64,000 nucleotides of DNA from Ferruginibacter sp. (GTDB lineage: Bacteria > Bacteroidota > Bacteroidia > Chitinophagales > Chitinophagaceae): positions 496,001-560,000 of the forward strand of contig JABFRP010000003.1 of NCBI GenBank assembly GCA_013141115.1, in the 5' to 3' direction. Under the pieces are notes generated by a model. The model ran no database searches and was not told the origin of the DNA. It saw nothing but the letters and a program-made list of their open reading frames with translations. Position numbers and translations under genes: made by a program. Shown here in pieces: positions 17,366-25,307 of the stretch (position 1 is the first letter of the stretch; each line of letters opens with the position of its first letter).

Positions 17366-18179
17366 TAGTCACCAGCACTTTTGGCAGTACAATGCAGTTA
17401 AACATGATTGGATAGATGATGCCATGGCAGTGATACGAAAAGATTTTTTACCTGCCGATCTGCAATCAATTTTACAGCAACATAATATTGATGGTTGCAT
17501 TGCGGTACAGGCCGATCAAACAGAAGACGAAACCAATTTTTTATTAGCATTGCAACAAGAGAATGATTTTATTAAAGGGATAGTTGGATGGGTTGATTTG
17601 AGGGCAAAAAATATTACAGACCGTTTAGCTTATTACAAACATTTTAATATTGTAAAGGGATTTCGTCATGTATTACAGGGCGAAGCGCCGGAATTTATGT
17701 TGCAACAAAATTTTGTAAACGGCATTGCAGCATTACAAGCATTTGATTTTACTTACGATATCCTCATCTTTCCCAACCATTTGCCTGCGGCAATTACGTT
17801 GGTGAAAAAATTTCCAGAGCAAAAATTTGTGATCGATCATATTGCAAAACCCTATATTAAAGAAGGCTTGATTGGCGAATGGAAACATGCCATGAAGAAT
17901 ATTGCGCAATACCCCAATGTGTATTGTAAAATAAGTGGGATGGTTACCGAAGCAGATCAACAGCTTTGGAAGCCCGAAGATTTTACGCCTTATCTTGATG
18001 CAGCGGTTGATGCATTTGGTACCAACAGAACTATGTTTGGCAGCGATTGGCCGGTTTGTTTGGCGGCAGCTTCTTATACTGCAATGATGGATATAGTAAA
18101 GGATTATTTTTCTTCTTTTTCCGATACAGAACAAAATAATTTTTTTGGAAATAATGCAGCTGCATTTTATAAGCTGTAG
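17352..18179 (+). CDS. Amidohydrolase, probable L-fucono-1,5-lactonase
   Basis: A 275-residue TIM-barrel amidohydrolase of the COG3618 type. It starts with DSHQHFWQY (metal site HxH), has GWVDLRAKN and KGFRHVLQG in the middle and ends the barrel with FGSDWPVC (conserved Asp). The family includes L-fuconolactone and L-rhamnonolactone hydrolases. The start at 17352 puts the HxH motif at residues 7-9 as in relatives; the reading frame extends further upstream but only inside the FAH gene. The 14-base overlap with the FAH gene suggests coupled translation. It would open fuconolactone to fuconate. Confidence 0.82.
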   Translation: MQKIDSHQHFWQYNAVKHDWIDDAMAVIRKDFLPADLQSILQQHNIDGCIAVQADQTEDETNFLLALQQENDFIKGIVGWVDLRAKNITDRLAYYKHFNIVKGFRHVLQGEAPEFMLQQNFVNGIAALQAFDFTYDILIFPNHLPAAITLVKKFPEQKFVIDHIAKPYIKEGLIGEWKHAMKNIAQYPNVYCKISGMVTEADQQLWKPEDFTPYLDAAVDAFGTNRTMFGSDWPVCLAAASYTAMMDIVKDYFSSFSDTEQNNFFGNNAAAFYKL

Positions 18180-18199
18180 TTAGCATAAAAGATATTACA

Positions 18200-19210
18200 A
18201 TGAAAACATTAATTTGTACCACACCGCATCAGTTTGATTATGCAGATACCGAAATACCTGTTGCCGGTGCTGGCGAAACATTATTGCAAATAAAACGCAT
18301 TGGCATTTGCGGTACCGATTTGCATGCTTTTGAAGGTACACAACCATTTTTTAATTATCCGAGAATATTGGGGCATGAGCTGGCAGCAGAAATTGTAACC
18401 ACAGATGCTGCAGGTTTTTCTGTTGGAGAATTAGTAACATTTATCCCTTATTTTTTTTGTGGTAAATGTATTGCCTGCCGTATGGGAAAAGAAAATCGCT
18501 GCGCCAGTATAAAAGTTTGTGGCGTGCATATAGATGGTGGTATGAGGGAATATTTAGTGGTGCCATCTTATGCGTTGGTGCATGGCGAAGGGCTGGGTGT
18601 TGATGAACTGGCATTAGTAGAACCACTGGCCATTGGCGCACATGGTGTACGCAGGGCAGGAGTAGCGCCGGGAGAATTTGTATTGGTAATTGGTGCCGGG
18701 CCAATTGGTTTGGGTACGATGGAATTTGCAAAAATTGCCGGAGGTAAAGTTATTGCGATGGATATAAATGATAACCGGCTGAACTTTTGTAAAGAAAAAT
18801 TGAAAGTAGATTTTACTATTAACCCTGCAAGCGAAGATGCACTGGAAAAATTAAAAACAATAACCAATGGCGATATGCCCACCGTTGTTATTGATGCCAC
18901 CGGAAGTTTAAAAGCCATTAATAATGCATTTCAATATTTAGGGCATGGAGGCAGGTATGTACTGATTGGGTTACAAAAAGGAGATATCAGTTTTAATCAT
19001 CCGGAGTTTCATAAAAGAGAAAGCACTTTAATGAGTAGCCGCAATGCCACCCGTGCCGATTTTGAACATGTGGTAGCTTCTATGAAAAATGGTTGGGTAA
19101 ACCCAGCTACCTATATTACCCACCGTGTGCAATTTGATGAGGTGAAAGCTAATTTTGAAAGCTGGCTAAATCCTGCAACAGGCGTTATTAAGGCAATGGT
19201 GGAAATGTAG
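18200..19210 (+). CDS. Zinc-dependent alcohol dehydrogenase, possible L-fucose dehydrogenase
   Basis: A 336-residue medium-chain dehydrogenase. Catalytic zinc ligands are visible (Cys37 in GICGTD, His59 and Glu60 in LGHE), together with four structural-zinc cysteines at 87, 90, 93 and 101. The Rossmann loop is VIGAGPIGLG near residue 164, followed by an acidic Asp (AMDIND) that fits NAD. It comes 20 bases after the lactonase gene. In the pathway inferred here it could oxidise L-fucose to the lactone, or act on a C3/C4 aldehyde product. Sequence alone cannot decide between these. Confidence 0.8.
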   Translation: MKTLICTTPHQFDYADTEIPVAGAGETLLQIKRIGICGTDLHAFEGTQPFFNYPRILGHELAAEIVTTDAAGFSVGELVTFIPYFFCGKCIACRMGKENRCASIKVCGVHIDGGMREYLVVPSYALVHGEGLGVDELALVEPLAIGAHGVRRAGVAPGEFVLVIGAGPIGLGTMEFAKIAGGKVIAMDINDNRLNFCKEKLKVDFTINPASEDALEKLKTITNGDMPTVVIDATGSLKAINNAFQYLGHGGRYVLIGLQKGDISFNHPEFHKRESTLMSSRNATRADFEHVVASMKNGWVNPATYITHRVQFDEVKANFESWLNPATGVIKAMVEM

Positions 19211-19294
19211 TTTTTGAGAGGTAACTCAGATATAAATGTTAGGAAAAAATGTTTTTTGACTTGTGTTCATATATAAAAGGTCATTTTGTAAATT

Positions 19295-19915
19295 CTAATA
19301 TTTTTGAATTTTAACTTTTACTTGGAATAGATATTTAATGTCCGACTTCTTTATTATCATATCGTCAAAGTCAGGGTTTATTGCCCTGAGGCAAAAAGTT
19401 GTTTTAGGATCTTCGCTGTTTATGCGTATATATCTTAAAAGTCTTTGTTCCTCTGTAATTATAAAATAAGCGCCGCCTAAAGGAGTAGTTTCAAAATCTA
19501 TAATCTTTTTAATACCTATTACATCTGAAGGGTTAAAAGCTGGCGACATTGAACTGCCTTGTACGCTAACAGCGGCAAAACATTCATTAAAATGCGGAGA
19601 GTCAATGTAGCTAGAAATTAAATCTTTGTGATTAAAGAAGTCTAAACTTTTTAATGGCTTTAGTTGAAAATCAAAAACAGGGATAGGGTTGAATGACGCA
19701 ACTCCGGTTTCAATTCCCTTATCATCTTTGTCTTTTAATTGCTTGAGGTCTATGGAAAATTCTGCTTTGAATTTTTCTAAAAATTCAAATGGAGGATCAG
19801 CTATATCTCTATAATAATTATTAATTCTTTGAGGGCTATATTGTAAACGGGAGGCAACATCTTTTTGAGAGACTCCTTTGTCCATTGTGAATTGCTTCAG
19901 TAATTTTCCGTACAT
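19295..19915 (-). CDS. XRE-type regulator with S24/LexA-like C-terminal domain
   Basis: A 206-residue protein. Residues 1-60 form a helix-turn-helix domain (KGVSQKDVASRLQYSPQRINNY). Residues 115-200 form an S24 peptidase-like domain with the serine motif VQGSSMSPAFNPSD (Ser122). The position where LexA-like proteins carry the dyad lysine appears to be Arg161 (RLLRYIRI), and no clear Ala-Gly or Cys-Gly cleavage site is visible. It may therefore be a dimerising repressor that does not self-cleave (inference). It is not flanked by phage genes. Its 144-base upstream region contains a TGACGTCA palindrome at 19981-19988 that could be an operator. Confidence 0.8.
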   Translation of the reverse strand: MYGKLLKQFTMDKGVSQKDVASRLQYSPQRINNYYRDIADPPFEFLEKFKAEFSIDLKQLKDKDDKGIETGVASFNPIPVFDFQLKPLKSLDFFNHKDLISSYIDSPHFNECFAAVSVQGSSMSPAFNPSDVIGIKKIIDFETTPLGGAYFIITEEQRLLRYIRINSEDPKTTFCLRAINPDFDDMIIKKSDIKYLFQVKVKIQKY

Positions 19916-20059
19916 AATTTTATTAATTAAAGATAGTCTAAAAAAAGGGAAGCTATAAATATAAAAGTAGAATGTCTTTATGACGTCAAAGTGAGTCTTT
20001 GTGAATAACCTGAAGTTGAAAATTGTTAGAAGCGCTAAATCTATTTTAAAATTATATTT

Positions 20060-21373
20060 TTAAAAATGCAATAAAAATACGCTCCCTTCGCCCTCTTTAC
20101 TTTGTACCTGTATATTGCCTTTATGCAGCATCATAATTTGTTTGCACAAGCTAAGGCCAATACCACTGCCGCTTTTTTTAGTGCTGAAGAAAGGAATGAA
20201 AATTTTATCTAAGAGTTCGGTAGAAATGCCGGAGCCATTATCTGCTACTTTAATAAAAACTTTATTGTGTTCGGCTGATGCAGATAAAACAATTCGGGGC
20301 ATTGCTTTTTCTTTTACGGCTTCCAATGCATTTACCAAAAGGTTGATCAATACCTGCTCAATTAAATTAACATCCACTTCGGCCATTAAGCCGGGGTCTT
20401 TAAGTATTATCTCCAACTCAATATTTTTTTGTTCTAATGTTGGATGCATTAATGTATTTAAATTTTCAAACAGGTCACGTACAAAAACTTTTTTAAGGTT
20501 GGGGGTGGTGATCTTATTAAGGTTGCGGTAGGTTTCTGTAAATTTTAATAGCCCTTCGCTGCGGCGCTGGATGGTTTCCAGCCCCAGTTCCAGGTCGTCC
20601 ATATTACTTTGCGATAAACGGTTTTTTAAAGTACCGGCTAATGAAGAGATGGGGGCAACAGAATTCATGATCTCATGCGTCATTACACTCAACAGCTTTT
20701 GCCATGCTTTGGCTTCGGTTTCATCCAGTGCTTCATTAATATTCTGGCAGGCAATTACTTTATTTGTTTTGCCTTCGGTTTGAAATATGGTGGCGGCCAG
20801 CAATATTTTTATCTGGCGGTTCTCTTTTGTTATAGTAACTACTGTTGTTTCGCCGGGGCGTATGGCAACGGCTTCTTTGTATAAATTGGCATCTCTTTTT
20901 TCTAAAGAGTGAATGGTTTTTAAATAAGGGATGTCCATCATTTTCTTAAACGTATCATTCATCCAGTTCAGTTCTCCCGATTCAATTTCGTAAGAAATAA
21001 TTCCGGTATCCACCAGTTCCAGAATTTTTTGCAAGTACTGGTATTGCACTTCTTTTTCTTTACTGATCACTTTAAAAGTACTGTTGATCTCGTTAAACCC
21101 TTTACGCAACGGCTGCAATTCTGCCGGTGCATGTTTTACATTAAAGTACCTCGAAAAATCCCTGTAGTGAATGGATTCTACAAACTCCTGTACTTCATCC
21201 TGCGCTTTTTTCAGCATCTTATAAATATCATACATCAAAAAAAGAATGGCAATGCCCAGCAGTGAGCTGTACCAATAATTTTTGTTCACTAAAAACCATG
21301 CAGCAGCACTAAGCACTGCAAAAAGCAATACCAGTTTAAATAATAACCGCCATTCTATTTTTTTAAATATCAT
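20060..21373 (-). CDS. Sensor histidine kinase (NtrB/NtrY-like)
   Basis: A 437-residue membrane kinase. Two transmembrane helices lie at residues 10-28 and 36-50, with a PAS-like region around 112-215. The H-box is SVMTHEIMNSVAPISSL with His233. The ATPase domain has an N-box (QVLINLLVNALEAV), a G1 box (VADNGSGI) and FFSTKKSGSGIGLSL. There is almost no periplasmic loop, so it probably senses an internal or membrane signal. Its start overlaps the upstream response-regulator gene by 11 bases. The pair lies next to and divergent from the export operon, which it most likely controls. Confidence 0.92.
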   Translation of the reverse strand: MIFKKIEWRLLFKLVLLFAVLSAAAWFLVNKNYWYSSLLGIAILFLMYDIYKMLKKAQDEVQEFVESIHYRDFSRYFNVKHAPAELQPLRKGFNEINSTFKVISKEKEVQYQYLQKILELVDTGIISYEIESGELNWMNDTFKKMMDIPYLKTIHSLEKRDANLYKEAVAIRPGETTVVTITKENRQIKILLAATIFQTEGKTNKVIACQNINEALDETEAKAWQKLLSVMTHEIMNSVAPISSLAGTLKNRLSQSNMDDLELGLETIQRRSEGLLKFTETYRNLNKITTPNLKKVFVRDLFENLNTLMHPTLEQKNIELEIILKDPGLMAEVDVNLIEQVLINLLVNALEAVKEKAMPRIVLSASAEHNKVFIKVADNGSGISTELLDKIFIPFFSTKKSGSGIGLSLCKQIMMLHKGNIQVQSKEGEGSVFLLHF

Positions 21374-22721
21374 ACTTACTCAATCTTCTGTATAAAGCTG
21401 TTCTTGTTAATCCCAATTCCTTTGCTGCCTTCGTAATATTGCCATTATGTTTTTCAATTACTTTTTGTATGGCATTACGTTCTACAGTAGTTAATTTTAA
21501 ATCAATCGTTTCTTCTTCGTTATGCTGTAATTGATTTTCTAAAGAAGAAAAAATAAGGTCAGTATCGTTTATCACATCATCTTCACTCATAATAACTGCC
21601 CTTTCAATTACATATTGTAACTCTCTTACATTGCCGGGAAAATGATACAGTGCCAGTTTTTTTAATGCCGCTGTATCCAGTTCCATATTAGGTTTAAAAT
21701 ATTTGGCGGCATATAATTTTACAAAATGTTTTGCCAGCATAGTAATATCGCTGCCTCTTTTTCGCAATGGGGGAATAGTTATTTCAACCGTATTAATGCG
21801 ATAGATGAGATCTTTTCTAAAACGACTTTCATCCGCTAAAGCGGTAAACGGAACATTGGTGGCACATAATAACCTGATATCAATGGGTACAGATTGGTTG
21901 GACCCCAGTGGCGTAACCTGCCTGTTTTGTAAAACGGTTAGTAATCTTGCTTGTTGCTGCAGGCTGATGTTGCCAATTTCATCCAAAAATAAAGTGCCGC
22001 TGCTAGCTGCTTCAAACCTTCCTATCCTGTCTTCCTTTGCATCGGTAAAAGCACCTTTTTTATAACCAAATAATTCGCTTTCAAATAATGTTTCAGTTAA
22101 TGATCCGGCATCTACTTTTACAAAAGGTTTGTTGGCACGTAACGATCTTTGATGAATAGCTTTTGCCACCAGGTCCTTACCGGTACCATTTTCTCCCAAT
22201 ATTAAAATATTGGCGTCTGTCGGCGCAATCTTTTCTATCTTTTTAAAAATATCCTGCATCGCTTCCGATTCTCCCAGTAGTTCCGACCCAATTACAGAAT
22301 TATTAATATTGCTGCTAACAGCTACTGTTCCCGATTTTCTTTGCAACAGATCTTTAATGGTATCCAGCAACCTTTCGTTGTGCCATGGCTTTATCATAAA
22401 ATCGCCAGCGCCTTCTTTTAAGGAACGAACGGCCAGATCAATATCACCATACGCAGTAATCATAATTACAGCTGTGGATGGCGATAATTCTTTTATTTTT
22501 TTCAACCAGAAAATGCCTTCGTTGCCGGTATTAATGCTGCTGTTAAAATTCATGTCCAGCAATATCAGGTCAAAGTTTTTGGCAGGCAATAAAGTTTTAA
22601 TGGCATCAGGATTTTTTTCAATAACCACTTCCTTTACTTCTGTTTTTAATAACAGCCTAACTGCAGTTAATACATCGGTATCGTCATCAATTACAAGTAT
22701 GGTAGCGTTTTTAAGCAGCAT
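21363..22721 (-). CDS. Sigma54-dependent response regulator (NtrC family)
   Basis: A 452-residue three-domain activator. The receiver domain has the phospho-acceptor Asp56 in LILLDMNF and Lys111 in FMIKPW. The AAA+ domain carries Walker A GENGTGKD (176-183) and GAFTDA (223-228), a variant of the GAFTGA loop that contacts sigma54. It also has a Walker B-like FLDEIGN and RRGS/RKRGSDI arginine regions. The C-terminal helix-turn-helix reads NITKAAKELGLTRTALYRRL. It activates sigma54 promoters by looping from upstream sites. Two matching direct repeats lie in the 324-base divergent region next to it. Confidence 0.93.
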   Translation of the reverse strand: MLLKNATILVIDDDTDVLTAVRLLLKTEVKEVVIEKNPDAIKTLLPAKNFDLILLDMNFNSSINTGNEGIFWLKKIKELSPSTAVIMITAYGDIDLAVRSLKEGAGDFMIKPWHNERLLDTIKDLLQRKSGTVAVSSNINNSVIGSELLGESEAMQDIFKKIEKIAPTDANILILGENGTGKDLVAKAIHQRSLRANKPFVKVDAGSLTETLFESELFGYKKGAFTDAKEDRIGRFEAASSGTLFLDEIGNISLQQQARLLTVLQNRQVTPLGSNQSVPIDIRLLCATNVPFTALADESRFRKDLIYRINTVEITIPPLRKRGSDITMLAKHFVKLYAAKYFKPNMELDTAALKKLALYHFPGNVRELQYVIERAVIMSEDDVINDTDLIFSSLENQLQHNEEETIDLKLTTVERNAIQKVIEKHNGNITKAAKELGLTRTALYRRLSKYDI

Positions 22722-22811
22722 TATTTAGTTTGTTTAGCACTATTACATTTCTATGCCAAAAATACAATTGCGTGATAACAAAAAGCTTATTTAATTTAAC
22801 TTAAAAAAAAC

Positions 22812-22850
22812 TGTATCAAAACCGTACACTTGTTGTATCAAAACCGAACA
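22812..22850. promoter_or_regulatory. Two 17-bp direct repeats, candidate response-regulator sites
   Basis: TGTATCAAAACCGTACA at 22812-22828 recurs at 22834-22850 with one change (T to A at the 14th base). The start-to-start distance is 22 bases, about two helical turns. Each copy is itself bounded by TGT...ACA. They lie 91 bases upstream of the sigma54 regulator gene and about 195 bases before the adaptor gene, the usual place for NtrC-type enhancer sites. The rest of the 324-base region (22722-23045) is AT-rich; besides a possible sigma54 promoter nothing else was recognised. Confidence 0.6.
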
Positions 22851-22902
22851 GTTTTGCACTATGAATTTTGCTAAAGTGCTGATTATTATATGATTTAAAA
22901 AC

Positions 22903-22917
22903 TGGCACAGCTTTGAT
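22903..22917 (+). promoter_or_regulatory. Weak sigma54-like promoter candidate
   Basis: TGGCAC at 22903-22908 matches the -24 element exactly. The following TTGA at 22913-22916 resembles the -12 TTGC, but the spacing is one base short and the C is replaced. It lies 52 bases downstream of the direct repeats and 128 bases before the adaptor start, in the correct direction. Treat as tentative. Confidence 0.3.
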
Positions 22918-23045
22918 ATATCATTCGGTGATAAAAGTCTTCTTATAAAGTGTAGCCATGAAAAATATCATCCCGAATGTACCACATAGGGATGATATTT
23001 TTAACACAGCAGAGAAGAGTAAGTAACTTTCAGAAAATATTTTAC

Positions 23046-24299
23046 ATGGACAGAGTAATAGAACAAAAGACCTGGAACAGCAAACGGATTTTAACCGTGG
23101 CCGGTATTGCCGGTATCGTATTATTAATTGCAGGTGCTATTTATTTTACATCGGGTAAAAGCAGGTTGAATGTAGATACCGAACGTATTACCATCAGCGA
23201 AATAAAAAAAGGCGATTTCCAGGAATTTATTCCGGTTAACGGCATAGTGCTGCCACAAACAACAATTTATTTAGATGCACTGGAAGGCGGAAGGGTGGAA
23301 GAAAAATATGTGGAGGATGGCGCAATAATGAAAAAAGACCAACCTATTTTAAGATTGAGTAATACCGACCTGGAACTGAGCCTTGCCAACCAGGAAACAC
23401 AAGTGTTTAATGTGTTAACGCAAATGAATATCTCAAAAAATAATGCTACACAAAATACTACCGGTAAACTAAACCAAATGGCCGAAGTAGATAATGCACT
23501 GGCAGAAGCTGAAAGAATTTATAAACTGAATAAAAAATTATACGAACAAAAAGTAATTGGTCAGCAGGAATTTTTGCAATCGGAAAATAATTACAATTAC
23601 CAGGTACGCCGTAAAAAATTAACGGAAGATATTTTAAAACAGGATGGCACTTCGGTAAAGCTGATGGGAGACCAGGATAAACAATCTTTAGCCAGAATGC
23701 AAAATACGCTGGCGCTGATGCGGCAAAAAGTAGGTGACCTTATTGTACGGGCACCTATCGATGGCCAATTAACATCGCTGGATGCAGAAATTGGTCAATC
23801 AAAAAATAAAGGCGAAAGATTGGGGCAAATTGATGCGGCTACCGGTTTTAAAGTAAGGGTGGATGTAGATGAGCATTATATTTCAAGAATTTTTATAGGC
23901 CTTACTGGTGGAGCAACTATTGCTGGTAAAGATTATAAGCTAACGATTAAAAAAGTTTTTACACAAGTAACTGCAGGCCGTTTTCAGGTAGATATGGAAT
24001 TTAATGATACCATACCACAAGGTATTCGCCGCGGACAAACCCTGCAAATAAGATTGGCATTGGGTGATGAAACGCAAGCGTTGTTGTTAGCTAAAGGTGG
24101 CTTTTACCAGCAAACCGGCGGTAACTGGATATTTAAAGTAAGTGAAGATGGCAGTAAGGCATATAAAATCGATATTCAGTTAGGTCGTCAAAATCCGGAT
24201 TACTATGAAGTATTGCAGGGTTTGAAGCCGGGAGATAAAGTAGTTACCAGCAGCTACGAAAATTATGGCACTATGCAGGAACTTATTTTAAAAAAATAA
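23046..24299 (+). CDS. HlyD/MacA-type periplasmic adaptor
   Basis: A 417-residue membrane-fusion protein. One N-terminal transmembrane anchor lies at residues 14-35. A lipoyl-like half motif (VLPQTTIYLDALEGGRVEEKY) is followed by a long coiled-coil hairpin around residues 110-220, and the second lipoyl half reads LIVRAPIDGQLTSLDAEIGQ. Beta-barrel and membrane-proximal domains follow. Such adaptors join an inner-membrane ABC permease to an outer-membrane TolC channel. I start at MDRVIEQKT; an upstream in-frame start would add 23 residues before the anchor. It is the first gene of the export operon. Confidence 0.88.
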   Translation: MDRVIEQKTWNSKRILTVAGIAGIVLLIAGAIYFTSGKSRLNVDTERITISEIKKGDFQEFIPVNGIVLPQTTIYLDALEGGRVEEKYVEDGAIMKKDQPILRLSNTDLELSLANQETQVFNVLTQMNISKNNATQNTTGKLNQMAEVDNALAEAERIYKLNKKLYEQKVIGQQEFLQSENNYNYQVRRKKLTEDILKQDGTSVKLMGDQDKQSLARMQNTLALMRQKVGDLIVRAPIDGQLTSLDAEIGQSKNKGERLGQIDAATGFKVRVDVDEHYISRIFIGLTGGATIAGKDYKLTIKKVFTQVTAGRFQVDMEFNDTIPQGIRRGQTLQIRLALGDETQALLLAKGGFYQQTGGNWIFKVSEDGSKAYKIDIQLGRQNPDYYEVLQGLKPGDKVVTSSYENYGTMQELILKK

Positions 24300-24309
24300 A
24301 TTTATCATC

Positions 24310-24516
24310 ATGAAAATAATTATTGTTTTTGTAATTGCAACGGCAGTTTTATTGCTGGTAAAATCTTCGATAGTATTTGCCAATACTACCAGTTGCAAAT
24401 TAGTAAAAAGTTGTACTGAAAAAGATAAATGCAGCAGCAATAAAAAACCAGCTACAGCAATTGAGGAACTTGATGTAGATCCATTTACCATTTTAATAAC
24501 CGGCAATCATTTTTAA
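24310..24516 (+). CDS. Small exported Cys-containing protein
   Basis: A 68-residue protein between the adaptor gene (10-base gap) and the ATPase gene (10-base gap). It has a clear signal peptide or anchor (residues 1-24, hydrophobic core IIIVFVIATAVLLLV). A short polar tail follows with three cysteines at positions 29, 35 and 41. The remainder is acidic (IEELDVDPF). I recognise no family. The tight spacing on both sides and the ordinary coding pattern make it a real gene. A role as an exported peptide, a periplasmic accessory factor or a signal for the export machine is possible but unproven. Confidence 0.6.
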   Translation: MKIIIVFVIATAVLLLVKSSIVFANTTSCKLVKSCTEKDKCSSNKKPATAIEELDVDPFTILITGNHF

Positions 24517-24526
24517 AAATAAAAGT

Positions 24527-25204
24527 ATGATCAATATTACCAATCTGGAAAAGTATTACAGAACCGAAGAGGTAGAAACTGTAGCGCTAAACAAAATTTC
24601 GATACACGTTAAAGAAGGAGAATTTGTTGCCATCATGGGGCCTTCAGGCTGTGGCAAAAGTACACTGCTTAATATTCTTGGCCTGCTGGATGACCAGGAT
24701 GGCGGAAGTTTTGTTTTTAATGGCATTGAAGTATCCAAATTTAATGAACGCAAAAGAGCCGATCTGCGTAAGCACAATATTGGTTTTGTATTTCAAAGTT
24801 TTAACCTGATTGACGAACTGACCGTTTTTGAAAATGTAGAACTGCCATTAATATACCTGGGTATAAAAGCTGCTGAACGTAAAAAAAGAGTGGAGGAAGT
24901 ATTGGATAAAGTGCAGATCATGCATCGCCGCAATCACTATCCGCAACAGCTTTCGGGCGGGCAACAACAACGTGTGGCCGTAGCAAGGGCAGTGGTTAAT
25001 AATCCCAAACTAATTCTTGCGGATGAACCTACCGGTAACCTGGATTCGTCCAACGGTAACGAAGTAATGCAAATGCTTACCGATTTAAATGAGCAAGGTA
25101 CCACCATAATAATGGTAACGCATAGCGAACATGATGCTAAATACAGCCATCGCATTGTACGAATGCTGGATGGACAAACCGTAACAGAGAACATTTTAGT
25201 ATAG
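24527..25204 (+). CDS. ABC transporter ATPase (MacB/LolD type)
   Basis: A 225-residue ABC ATPase with Walker A GPSGCGKS near residue 38, the signature LSGGQQQRVAVARA near 143, and Walker B plus D-loop LILADEPTGNLDS near 166. The switch histidine follows in MVTHSEHDAKYS. It belongs to the MacB/LolD/FtsE-like group that pairs with FtsX-type permeases and drives mechanical work at the membrane rather than classical transport. It lacks its own permease domain, so it must serve the separate permeases downstream. A terminator follows 9 bases after the stop codon. Confidence 0.95.
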   Translation: MINITNLEKYYRTEEVETVALNKISIHVKEGEFVAIMGPSGCGKSTLLNILGLLDDQDGGSFVFNGIEVSKFNERKRADLRKHNIGFVFQSFNLIDELTVFENVELPLIYLGIKAAERKKRVEEVLDKVQIMHRRNHYPQQLSGGQQQRVAVARAVVNNPKLILADEPTGNLDSSNGNEVMQMLTDLNEQGTTIIMVTHSEHDAKYSHRIVRMLDGQTVTENILV

Positions 25205-25213
25205 GTGAATATA

Positions 25214-25252
25214 AAAGCTGCCGAACATTAGCCATGACAGGCAGCTTTTTTT
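25214..25252 (+). terminator. Intrinsic terminator between ATPase and permease genes
   Basis: AAGCTGCC at 25215-25222 pairs with GGCAGCTT at 25240-25247, with a 17-base loop, and is followed by a run of seven Ts ending at 25252. This is the clearest terminator in the window. It would reduce read-through from the adaptor-ATPase operon into the permease array, or act as an attenuator setting their ratio. Confidence 0.8.
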
Positions 25253-25307
25253 CAAATTGATAAGTATCAATTATTTCATTCTTCATTATCAATTATAAAG
25301 TATAGCC

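Noticed and set aside
19981..19988. TGACGTCA palindrome upstream of the S24 regulator
   Set aside because: Eight bases only, with no second copy in the window; kept as a remark rather than a feature.
22210..22728. Plus-strand frame of 172 codons opposite the response regulator
   Set aside because: It mirrors the receiver and AAA+ coding sequence; Ser/Leu-rich shadow of the real gene.
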